18,700 nt of DNA from Scybalousia_A sp964626385 (GTDB lineage: Bacteria; Bacteroidota; Bacteroidia; Bacteroidales; P3): assembly GCA_964626385.1 (NCBI GenBank), contig CAZVEO010000049.1:1-18700 (forward strand), given 5' to 3'. The notes beneath the pieces were generated by a model, which did not search any database, was not told the origin of the DNA, and was given only the letters and a program-made list of their open reading frames with translations. A program made the position numbers and the translations under genes. Below are positions 1-6,570 of this stretch, one piece after another. The number at the start of each line of letters is the position of its first letter. The stretch's first letter is position 1.

Positions 1-1380
1 GACTAACCCTGATCCGATTATCGTTGATCAGGAAACCTTGGTCTTCCGGTGTGAGGGTTTCACACCCTCATTATCGTTACTTATGCCTACATTTGCTTTT
101 CTACTCACTCCACAAACCCTCACGAACCTGCTTCATCGTATCAGTAGAATGCTCCCCTACCAATGATCCTAAAATCACCCCGCAGCTTCGGTAGTATGCT
201 TAATGCCCGCTTATTATCCATGCTAAACACCTCGACCAGTGAGCTGTTACGCACTCTTTGAATGAATGGCTGCTTCCAAGCCAACATCCTGGCTGTCTCT
301 GCTGTCTAACGCCGTTAAAAACAACTTAGCATACATTCCGGGACCTTAGCCGACAGTCCGGGTTCTTTCCCTCTCGGCTACGGACGTTAGCACCCGTAGC
401 CTTCCTCCAGTAAAACATTTTATAGTATTCGCAGTTTGTCAGGAATCAGCAGGATGCGACTCCCCCTCATCCTATCAGTATCTCTACCCCTATAAAACTA
501 TTACCAGGCAGCTCCTAAAAGCCTTTCGGGGAGTACGAGCTATCTCTTAGTTTGATTGGCCTTTCACTCCTACCATCAGGTCATCCGAAAACTTTTCAAC
601 GTTTACCAGTTCGGTCCTCCATCACGAACTACCATGACTTCAACCTGCCCAAAGGTAGATCACTAAGTTTCGCGTCTACTCCTATCGACTCAACGCTCTA
701 TTAAAACTCGCTTTCGCTCCGACTCCATACCTTAACAGTACTTAACCTCGCCGATAACAGTAACTCGTAGGCTCATTATTCAATAGGCACGCCGTCACCA
801 ACATCCTTGGCTCCGACCGCTCGTAAGTACACGGTTTCAGATTCTCTTTCACTCCGTTATCCACGGTTCTTTTCACCTTTCCTTCACAGTACTCGTCCAC
901 TATCGGTCTTACAGTAGTATTTAGCCTTACCAGATGGTACTGGTTAATTCAGACAGGATTCCTCTGGTCCCGCCCTACTCAGGATACTACTACCATCCAT
1001 AATCTATTTCTCGTACGGGACTTTCACCCTCTACGGTCAGCCTTCCCATGCTATTCCAATATAAACTATAAACAATTATCGTAGTCCTATAACCCCACTA
1101 TACGCCTCAACGTACGTGGTTTGGGCTCCTACGCTTTCGCTCACCACTACTCACGTAATCTCTATTGATTTCTTCTCCTTTAGGTACTTAGATGTTTCAG
1201 TTCCCTAAGTTCGCTCTAGCTCTAAACTAGCAATACATCTTCAATGTATTAGGTTCCCCCATTCGGAAATCCACGGATCAACTCGCATTTGCCAATCCCC
1301 GTGGCTTATCGCAACTTGTTACGTCCTTCATCGCCTCTGTAAGCCTCAGGCATCCCCCTGTGTACTCTTATTACTTTCTT
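1..1380 (-). rRNA. rrl: 23S ribosomal RNA, 5' portion (partial)
   Basis: Read on the minus strand, this stretch carries conserved 5'-half 23S landmarks: GGCGATGAAGGACGT near the start, GGAACTGAAACATCTAAGTA, GGTGAGCGAAAGCG, TGCGTAACAGCTCACTGGTC and the GACCAAGGTTTCCTG region at the window edge. The 5' end is estimated at about 1375-1381 by aligning the ACACAGGGGGATGCC block to the known start of 23S, so it is uncertain by several bases. Roughly the first 1.35 kb of the gene is present and the rest lies outside the window. I see no large intervening sequence. No 16S, tRNA-Ile or tRNA-Ala lies upstream; the neighbour there is rpmA on the same strand. The identification is secure. Confidence 0.97.
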
Positions 1381-1563
1381 TTCCAACTCGTGCTCTATAG
1401 TCTTTGTATGTCGCCAGCTATGTCAATGTACTATCCCTATACCCCGATTATCTACTCGATACTCCCGCATCCTCAATAATAAACTCGTATAGATGTGTGG
1501 AGAGTCAAACTCCCCCAAAAAAAACATTTAAAACTTTTAAAATTATGTGTCTTACAAATTTTC
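1381..1563 (-). other. Leader between rpmA and 23S rRNA
   Basis: This 183-bp stretch separates the rpmA stop codon from the estimated 23S 5' end. The 23S-proximal part (about 1381-1515) is visibly richer in G and C than the flanking spacers. It contains ATTGACATA (minus strand, 1419-1427), which resembles the TTTGACAT-type antitermination element I associate with Bacteroidota rRNA spacers; that match is tentative. A 7-bp hairpin with one G-U pair and a TTG loop lies at about 1499-1515. Next to rpmA there is an eight-T run on the minus strand (1517-1524) preceded only by a weak all-AT fold, so a strong terminator is not evident. I found no clear TAnnTTTG promoter. It looks like a genuine 23S leader without the usual tRNAs. 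Confidence 0.5.
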
Positions 1564-1821
1564 TTATTGTAAAGGTCTAACCGAAACAAAAGACCTATCT
1601 TTCATACCTTTCTTAAACTCTACAATACCGTCAGTCAATGCAAACAACGTATGATCCTTACCCATACCAACATTTTCTCCTGCATTATGAACGGTACCTC
1701 TTTGTCTAACAATAATGTTTCCTGCGATACATTTTTGACCGCCATAAATCTTTATTCCCAAACGCTTACTTTGAGATTCACGACCATTACTTGAACTACC
1801 AACACCTTTCTTGTGTGCCAT
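1564..1821 (-). CDS. rpmA: 50S ribosomal protein L27
   Basis: This encodes an 85-residue protein that matches bacterial L27, a large-subunit protein whose N-terminal tail reaches towards the peptidyl-transferase centre. The sequence shows the hallmark N-terminus MAHKKGVGSSSNGRES, then RLGIK, the GNIIVRQRGT block and a GKDHTLFAL segment, at the usual family length. The N-terminus begins directly with AHKKG, so there is no cleavable extension of the Firmicutes type. It lies 25 bp downstream of rplU, the classic L21-L27 pair, and both are probably read from the rplU promoter. Unusually, the next gene downstream on the same strand is 23S rRNA. No cgtA/obg gene follows, as it does in many other bacteria. 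Confidence 0.97.
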   Translation of the reverse strand: MAHKKGVGSSSNGRESQSKRLGIKIYGGQKCIAGNIIVRQRGTVHNAGENVGMGKDHTLFALTDGIVEFKKGMKDRSFVSVRPLQ

Positions 1822-1846
1822 AACTTTTGTGTATTTTTAGCGTTTA

Positions 1847-2155
1847 TTACTTAATATCTTTTATTTGAATTTGTGTAAGATAAGGTCTCATACCATTAAG
1901 TTTTTGATAACCTTTTCTTCTCTTTTTGTGAAAAATCAACACCTTATCTCCCTTTATATGTTTGATAATTGTTGCTTCAACGCTTGCTCCTTCTATCTTT
2001 GGAGTACCAACAGTAATATTACCGTCTTCGTCCTTGAGCATCACGGTGTCAAAAGTAACGCTTGCTCCCTCTTCTTGTTTAAGCCGATTGACAAACAACT
2101 TTTGCTCTTTTTGAACCTTGAACTGCTGTCCTGCTATTTCTACTATTGCGTACAT
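1847..2155 (-). CDS. rplU: 50S ribosomal protein L21
   Basis: This encodes a 102-residue L21 protein, a large-subunit component that binds 23S rRNA near the subunit's base. Family signs are the MYAIVEIAGQQFKV start, the VTFDTVMLKD segment, the VEATIIKH strand and the C-terminal KRRKGYQKLNGMRP block that contacts RNA. The frame can be extended four codons upstream to a TTG, but I chose the ATG at 2153-2155 because the protein then begins MYAIVE as L21 proteins do and has the normal length. A canonical promoter lies just upstream (2190-2220), predicting a leader of about 28 nt. It is the first gene of the L21-L27 pair. Confidence 0.97.
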   Translation of the reverse strand: MYAIVEIAGQQFKVQKEQKLFVNRLKQEEGASVTFDTVMLKDEDGNITVGTPKIEGASVEATIIKHIKGDKVLIFHKKRRKGYQKLNGMRPYLTQIQIKDIK

Positions 2156-2189
2156 TTCTTTACTCAAATATTAAATTCAAATTGAAATG

Positions 2190-2220
2190 CAAAATTATAA
2201 ACTTTTTAGAAACCTGCAAA
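2190..2220 (-). promoter_or_regulatory. Bacteroidota-type promoter of rplU-rpmA
   Basis: On the minus strand, TTTG (2217-2220) is followed after 19 bp by TAATTTTG (2190-2197). This fits the Bacteroidota sigma-ABfr consensus TTTG-N19-21-TAnnTTTG. Transcription should start at about 2183, with the rplU ATG some 28 nt further on. Confidence 0.8.
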
Positions 2221-2399
2221 GAAAAATATGATAAAAATTGTAAAATATTTTTACACTCATTTATTATTTGCTAAATATCAAATATTTATATTAAAAAATA
2301 ATTTACTGATAGTTTAATAAAAAGTAAGTAGTAACAGAGATTATTTTGATAAAAATGTATAGGTTAGCATAGATTATGATAAGTTATTATGAGTTGTGA

Positions 2400-2540
2400 T
2401 AGGGCAAAGCCGTTAAAAAAAAGTAAAGGCTCTGCCCTATCCTAACCTCTGTAAGAAAACGGCTTTGCCCCAATAGAACAGCCTGTGGCTACGGCTTTGC
2501 CCTAATAAGACGCCCTGTGGGTGTACCCGGTGGGCATAAC
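2400..2540. repeat. Cluster 1 of small hairpin repeats
   Basis: Several copies of a short two-part element lie here. Part one is GGCTTTGCC or a variant (2461-2469, 2493-2501, the inverted copy AGGGCAAAGCCGTT at 2401-2414, and the variant GGCTCTGCC at about 2428-2436). Part two is a mini-hairpin with a TGT loop: AGCC-TGT-GGCT at 2480-2490 and CGCCC-TGT-GGGTG at 2511-2523. The words GCTAACCTAT or CCTAACCT lie between copies. No coding frame explains it. The same elements recur at 3051-3219 and 18424-18499. It resembles a REP-type intergenic repeat family, but I do not recognise a named one. Confidence 0.75.
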
Positions 2541-2546
2541 TCATAA

Positions 2547-2734
2547 TAACCTATAAAAACCTATAAAAAACAGCCAAAAAATTTTTTCGGGAAATCGCGT
2601 AAATACATAGTTAAAAGCAAAAAATAAGGGTACTACTATTGATTATCAGATAGTTAACCTTTTTAGAAGGGGCAAAATCAGGCTTTTTTCCTCATTTTCA
2701 GCGTTTTCGAAGAGTTTTTCGAAGAAAAATTTTT
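2547..2734. repeat. Dispersed repeat, copy A
   Basis: The stretch 2588-2734 aligns without a single gap to 18554-18700: I count about 18 differences in 147 positions (about 88 percent identity). The similarity extends leftwards in looser form to a shared 15-mer, TAACCTATAAAAACC (2547-2561 and 18510-18524), which in both places follows a GGCTTTGCC/TGT-loop hairpin repeat. Internal features are CGGGAAATCGCG, a TATTGATTATCA motif (2637-2648) and two TTTTCGAAGA words. No protein-coding frame is convincing. The right boundary is unknown because copy B runs off the window. It may be a miniature mobile element or a conserved non-coding repeat. Confidence 0.85.
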
Positions 2735-2953
2735 AGAAAACGAGATTTTGCAAAAATGAATCTTCGTTTTATTTCGACGAATCTTCGTTTCGATAAAATG
2801 AAACGAAGATTCGTTTTTATTGATTATCAAGTAGTTACAAAGGTAAAAATGATGGATTTTAAGATAGGGCTATTTTTCTCTTACAAAGTTACGAATATTT
2901 TTCGACCCGACCAAACGCGTGCACACTTTTTATTTGCAACTTATTGATAATCA
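2637..2953. repeat. Three spaced TATTGATTATCA motifs
   Basis: The motif TATTGAT(T/A)ATCA occurs at 2637-2648, 2818-2829 and 2942-2953, and a near copy (TACTGATTATCA) lies in copy B of the dispersed repeat at 18603-18614. Its core TGATWATCA is palindromic apart from the central base. Similar words follow it (ATAGTTAAC, AGTAGTTAC, GTAAAC). The copies may mark element ends or protein-binding sites; no function can be assigned. Confidence 0.6.
2758..2813. repeat. Direct plus inverted repeat forming a 13-bp hairpin
   Basis: GAATCTTCGTTT occurs at 2758-2769 and again within 2778-2790. A perfect inverted copy, AAACGAAGATTCG, lies at 2801-2813. The 13-bp arms 2778-2790 and 2801-2813 enclose a 10-nt loop, and the plus strand continues into TTTTTAT, so the structure could act as an intrinsic terminator for plus-strand transcripts. 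No gene ends just upstream on that strand, so a role inside the repeat element is equally possible. Confidence 0.8.
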
Positions 2954-2988
2954 GTAAACGCATCCACTGGCTGTTTTGTAAGAGTAGG

Positions 2989-3137
2989 GCCGTTACTCTG
3001 ATAGGTTAGCATAAGTTAGCATATACGCAAAGCGTATTACTTTTTTTAACGGCTATACCCTTATAAAACAGGCTAAGCCTGTGGCTTTGCTCTATCTCAA
3101 CCTATTCTAACTTATAACAATCTATCAGAGTAACGGC
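2989..3137. repeat. Long inverted repeat with nested hairpins
   Basis: GCCGTTACTCTGATAG (2989-3004) is exactly complementary to CTATCAGAGTAACGGC (3122-3137). A second complementary block, ATAAGTTAG (3011-3019) with CTAACTTAT (3107-3115), continues the stem after an imperfect stretch. Inside the loop sit two further palindromes: ATACGC-AAA-GCGTAT (3023-3037) and ACAGGCTAAGCCTGT (3068-3082). The arms include parts of the small repeat family, so this may be two repeat copies in opposite orientation. Confidence 0.8.
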
Positions 3138-3219
3138 TATGCCCTTATAAAACAGGCTGTGCATGTGCTAACCTATTAAAGTTAACGGCTTTGCACTTAT
3201 AGTGCACCTACGGGGTGCA
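3051..3219. repeat. Cluster 2 of small hairpin repeats
   Basis: Three diverged units follow each other: GGCTATACCCTTATAAAACA (3051-3070) leading into the palindrome ACAGGCTAAGCCTGT; GGCTATGCCCTTATAAAACA (3135-3154); and GGCTTTGCACTTATAG (3187-3202). The last unit holds two overlapping hairpins, TGCACT-TAT-AGTGCA (3192-3206) and TGCACC-TACGG-GGTGCA (3203-3219), which share TGCA at 3203-3206 and so cannot both form. The block ends about 40 bp before the promoter of the MerR-type gene. Confidence 0.7.
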
Positions 3220-3259
3220 AAAACATTTATAAAAGTAGAGAAAAGTATAAGATTTTTAG

Positions 3260-3267
3260 TAATTTTG
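3260..3267 (+). promoter_or_regulatory. Putative -7 element of the merR-ddl promoter
   Basis: TAATTTTG matches the Bacteroidota TAnnTTTG element and sits 20 bp upstream of the ATG at 3287, predicting a very short leader. No clear TTG -33 element is visible at the right distance, so this is weaker than the rplU or smpB promoters. Confidence 0.55.
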
Positions 3268-3286
3268 CCTAATAAAAAATAATAGC

Positions 3287-3688
3287 ATGGAAGATAAGTT
3301 GTTTTATTCAATAGCAGAGGTTTCAAAAATACTTAACCTACCTTACTCTACTCTTAGATATTGGGAAAAAGAATTTAGAGGGCTAAAACCATATAAAAAT
3401 AAGAGAGGAGTACGTTTTTATAGATGGAAAGATATAGAATTATTGAGAAAAATCGTATACCTCACAAAAGAAAAACAATACACCATAGATGGAGCAAAAA
3501 AGGTTTTAAAAGAAAAGGAAAAAAAGTTTGAATTAACTCCTGCGCAAAAAGAAGTTGTAAAGTTAGGACTTCAAGCACGAGCCCATATGGAAAAACAAAT
3601 GGAAGATGAGGAAATAAGGAGAACCCTTAACGAAACAAAAAAATTTTTGTTGGAGTTGAAAAATAAAATAGAGGAGTGTAATGAATAA
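3287..3688 (+). CDS. MerR-family transcriptional regulator
   Basis: This 133-residue protein has an N-terminal winged helix-turn-helix of the MerR type: YSIAEVSKILNLPYSTLRYW at residues 7-26, followed by the wing segment GVRFYRWKDIELLRKI. The C-terminal half (about 75-133) is rich in Lys and Glu and is probably a coiled-coil dimerisation helix. It has no metal-binding cysteine cluster (the only Cys is near the C-terminus), so a metal sensor is unlikely. Short MerR proteins of this type are common in Bacteroidota, and their target is usually not known. Its last 8 bases overlap the start of ddl, so the two are translationally coupled. A short leader from the TAATTTTG element is likely. The regulated genes cannot be told from the sequence. 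Confidence 0.9.
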   Translation: MEDKLFYSIAEVSKILNLPYSTLRYWEKEFRGLKPYKNKRGVRFYRWKDIELLRKIVYLTKEKQYTIDGAKKVLKEKEKKFELTPAQKEVVKLGLQARAHMEKQMEDEEIRRTLNETKKFLLELKNKIEECNE

Positions 3689-4661
3689 TAAAAAAAATAT
3701 AGCCTTAGTTTGTGGGGGATATTCGGGGGAATATGTAATTTCTTTGCAGTCGGCAGAGCAGATAGAAAACAATTTGCAAAAGGATTTTAATCTTTATAAA
3801 ATAATAATCACAAAAGAAGATTGGTTTTACGAGAAGAATGGAAAAAGATTTTCTGTTGATAAAAACGATTTTTCGCTATGTGTAGATGAAAATAAAATAA
3901 AATTTGATGCCGTTTTTATTATAGTACATGGTACGCCGGGAGAAAATGGGCTTTTACAGGGGTATTTTGATATGCTGGGTATAAAATACAACACTTGCGA
4001 TGCCTTATGTTCCGCTGTTACTTTTGATAAAACGACTTGCAACGCCGTGGTTAGGGAGATGAATGTTGTCAATGTAGCAAAAAATATAACCATTTATGAC
4101 AATGAAAAAATAGATATAAACGATATACTTTCAAAAGTTAGTTTGCCTGTCTTTGTAAAACCATCTCAAGGAGGTTCTTCCATAGGTATGAGTAAGGTAA
4201 AAGTAAAGGAAGATTTGGAAAAAGCAATAAAACAAGCCTTTGAAGTACATGGTAAAGTATTGATAGAGGAATTTATTGAAGGAATGGAGCTTTCTTGCGG
4301 TGTATTTATGGAAAAAGGTAAGATAATTGTCTTTCCTGTAACTGAAATAGTGCCAAAAACAGAGTTTTTTGACTATGAAGCAAAATATAATGGAAGCACA
4401 GATGAAATAGTACCTGCAAGAATCAACAATAACCTTCGTAATTTGGTACAAAAAACAACAGAAAGAATTTACAAAGATTTGAATTGTAAAGGAGTTTGTA
4501 GAATAGACTATATATATAATAAAGAGAAAGACAAATTATTCTTTTTAGAAGTAAATACAACACCCGGACAAAGCCTTAACAGTATAGTGCCTAATCAAGT
4601 AAGGGCAATGGGAAAAGATGTTCATTGGTTATATTATACCCAAATGGCTGAAATCTTGTAA
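3681..4661 (+). CDS. ddl: D-alanine--D-alanine ligase
   Basis: This 326-residue ATP-grasp enzyme joins two D-alanines with ATP in the cytoplasm, giving the dipeptide for peptidoglycan precursors. Visible family features are the N-terminal GGYSGEYVISLQSA loop (catalytic Glu region), VFVKPSQGGSSIGMSKV (ATP-grasp lysine and Gly/Ser loop, about residues 155-171), EEFIEGMELSCGVF, the Bacteroidota-typical EFFDYEAKYNG segment, and EVNTTPGQS near the C-terminus, which binds Mg and substrate. The ATG at 3681 overlaps the end of the MerR-type gene by 8 bp. The ABC exporter follows after 24 bp. The protein has the usual length for the family and is apparently intact. Confidence 0.95.
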   Translation: MNNKKNIALVCGGYSGEYVISLQSAEQIENNLQKDFNLYKIIITKEDWFYEKNGKRFSVDKNDFSLCVDENKIKFDAVFIIVHGTPGENGLLQGYFDMLGIKYNTCDALCSAVTFDKTTCNAVVREMNVVNVAKNITIYDNEKIDINDILSKVSLPVFVKPSQGGSSIGMSKVKVKEDLEKAIKQAFEVHGKVLIEEFIEGMELSCGVFMEKGKIIVFPVTEIVPKTEFFDYEAKYNGSTDEIVPARINNNLRNLVQKTTERIYKDLNCKGVCRIDYIYNKEKDKLFFLEVNTTPGQSLNSIVPNQVRAMGKDVHWLYYTQMAEIL

Positions 4662-4685
4662 TTCAACTATATTTTGCATTTGTCT

Positions 4686-6521
4686 ATGTTTAAAAGTATG
4701 AAAAATATATTCAGAATTTTGAAATATATGCTTAACTATAAGAAGTATATATTTTTGAATATATTTTTTAACCTGTTATATATTTTCTTCAATCTTTTTT
4801 CAGTGGTAATGGTAGTGCCTTTTGTGAGCATTCTATTTGGCTTAGTAGATGCTCCAAGTTCTTTACCAGAAATTTCACTCTCAAAAGACGCTATTATCGG
4901 CTATGTTGCCTACCAACTAAATTATTATAAGGAAACACGGGGATTTTTTATTTGTTTGCTGTATATCTGTGTGTTATTTACAGTTTTTACTTTTCTTTCC
5001 AACGTTTTCAGATATTTGGGACTTTATTTTGTTGTTCCTATACGTAATGGCATACTCAACGATTTAAGAATAGATATATACAGAAAATTGACAACTTTGC
5101 CTATCTCCTATTTTTCGAGTATTAGAAGAGGAGATGTGGTTTCAAGACTTACAAGTGACTGCAGTATAGTGGAATGGACGGCAGCAACAAGTTTGCAAAT
5201 GGTAGTTAAAGACCCTTTGAAAATAGTTATTTTCGCAACGGCTTTGTTCCTAACAAATTGGCAATTTATGCTTTTTGTGCTTGTTATTTTGCCTTTACCT
5301 ATGTATTTTATTAGAAAAATTTCTACGCTACTCAACAAAGACAGTATAAAAACTCAACAAAAAGCCGCCGATTTACTTTCTTTTTCTGAGGAAGCTATTT
5401 CTACCATAAAAACAATCAAAGGTTTAAAGGCTGAAAAATTTATGCAACAAAGATTTAACAAACACTCTCGCTCTTATGAGAAAACAAGTAATAAAGTTGT
5501 TGCAAAAAACTCCTTAGCCTCGCCGCTTTCGGAATCTTTTTCCATGATTATATTGTCCATTGTTATTATTGCAGGTGGTCTTTTTGTGCTCAAAGGAAAA
5601 ATGAATGCAGGTGTACTTATTGCTTTTACAGTGGTTTTTTCTCAAATAATTTCTCCTATAAAAGAATTGATAACGGCTTATTATAATTTTAAGAGGGGCG
5701 AAGCGGCTGCAAAAAGAATTTATGAAATACTTGATGCTGATGAAAAAATAGAGGAAAAAACTAATGCTGTAATAATGCAAGATTTTAAGGATAAGATTGA
5801 ATTTAAAAATGTTGGGTTTGGGTATGAAGATAACAATTCTTTTTGCTTGCAAAATATAAGTTTCACCGTTAAAAAGGGAGAAAAAGTTGCCATAGTTGGA
5901 GCCTCTGGAGCGGGGAAAACGACTATTTTTGATTTGTTGCCAAGATTTGCAGATGTTACCTCTGGAGCAATACTTATAGACGGCATAGATATAAGAGATT
6001 TTAATATTAACTCTCTGAGAAATCATATAGGCATAGTAACACAAAACTCTATACTTTTCAACGATACCATATACAATAATATAGTTTTCGGACTGCAAAA
6101 TATTGATATAAAACAGGTAAAACAAGTAGCGAAAATAGCAAATATAGATGAGTTTATAGAATCTTTGCCAGAAAAATATCAAACCAATGTAGGTGATAAC
6201 GGCACAATACTCTCAGGTGGTCAAAGGCAAAGAATATGTATAGCAAGAACTCTATTGCGTAACCCTCAGATTCTTTTTTTGGATGAGGCTACTTCTGCTA
6301 TGGATACAGAGAACGAACGCAAAGTTTCCATTGCCATAGATAACGCAATGCAAAATCGCACAATAATAAGTATTGCTCACAGATTATCAACCATAACAGA
6401 TGCTGACAAAATAATAGTTTTGGACAAAGGACGCATTGTGGAAATGGGAAATCACAGAGAATTATTAAAAAAAGGTGGCTACTACTCTACTCTTGTTAAT
6501 TATTCCAAACAAGCAAAGTAG
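4686..6521 (+). CDS. ABC transporter, MsbA-like lipid/multidrug exporter
   Basis: This roughly 611-residue protein fuses a six-helix exporter membrane domain (residues about 1-325) to an ATPase domain (about 360-605), so it should work as a homodimer in the inner membrane. The ATPase is complete: Walker A GASGAGKT (about 405-412), signature LSGGQ (509-513), Walker B ILFLDEATS with Asp533 and Glu534, and the H-loop SIAHRLST. The N-terminus and domain order resemble the MsbA-like exporters of Bacteroidota, so lipid A core export is the likeliest role, but multidrug or other lipid export cannot be excluded. The frame opens at a TTG (4674); ATG 4686 is preferred and ATG 4698 is possible. It follows ddl closely, giving an envelope-synthesis group with it. 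Confidence 0.9.
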   Translation: MFKSMKNIFRILKYMLNYKKYIFLNIFFNLLYIFFNLFSVVMVVPFVSILFGLVDAPSSLPEISLSKDAIIGYVAYQLNYYKETRGFFICLLYICVLFTVFTFLSNVFRYLGLYFVVPIRNGILNDLRIDIYRKLTTLPISYFSSIRRGDVVSRLTSDCSIVEWTAATSLQMVVKDPLKIVIFATALFLTNWQFMLFVLVILPLPMYFIRKISTLLNKDSIKTQQKAADLLSFSEEAISTIKTIKGLKAEKFMQQRFNKHSRSYEKTSNKVVAKNSLASPLSESFSMIILSIVIIAGGLFVLKGKMNAGVLIAFTVVFSQIISPIKELITAYYNFKRGEAAAKRIYEILDADEKIEEKTNAVIMQDFKDKIEFKNVGFGYEDNNSFCLQNISFTVKKGEKVAIVGASGAGKTTIFDLLPRFADVTSGAILIDGIDIRDFNINSLRNHIGIVTQNSILFNDTIYNNIVFGLQNIDIKQVKQVAKIANIDEFIESLPEKYQTNVGDNGTILSGGQRQRICIARTLLRNPQILFLDEATSAMDTENERKVSIAIDNAMQNRTIISIAHRLSTITDADKIIVLDKGRIVEMGNHRELLKKGGYYSTLVNYSKQAK

Positions 6522-6530
6522 TAGAAAATG

Positions 6531-6560
6531 TTGTCTTTTATAAAAAATATTGTACCTTTG
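6531..6560 (+). promoter_or_regulatory. Bacteroidota-type promoter of smpB
   Basis: TTG (6531-6533) is followed after 19 bp by TACCTTTG (6553-6560), a full match to the Bacteroidota consensus. The expected start at about 6567 lies only some 4 nt before the smpB ATG, so the mRNA would be nearly leaderless. The -33 element lies only 10 bp after the stop codon of the ABC exporter. Confidence 0.8.
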
Positions 6561-6570
6561 CACCTTGTAG

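Noticed and set aside
1865..2185. 106-codon plus-strand frame opposite rplU
   Set aside because: It is antisense to a clear L21 gene with a proper promoter, and its product has no family signs.
2642..2735. Short minus-strand frame that is open in both copies of the core repeat and ends at the same TGA
   Set aside because: It is under 30 codons, has a stop codon just upstream in copy A and no start codon. The gap-free alignment alone does not show coding.
2756..2947. 63-codon open frame on the plus strand in the repeat block
   Set aside because: It runs through the GAATCTTCGTTT direct and inverted repeats, whose translation gives repeated NLRF residues. It has no recognisable domain, and the hairpin explains the sequence better.
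2400..3219. CRISPR array
   Set aside because: The repeats are diverged, occur in both orientations and are unevenly spaced; there are no uniform spacers and no cas genes.
2200..3286. Replication origin
   Set aside because: The spacer is AT-rich and repeat-rich, but no DnaA boxes (TTATCCACA-like) were seen and no dnaA or other origin-linked genes are nearby.
5514..6182. 222-codon minus-strand frame opposite the ABC exporter
   Set aside because: The plus-strand ATPase motifs are intact through this region; the antisense frame is low-complexity and is explained as a shadow.
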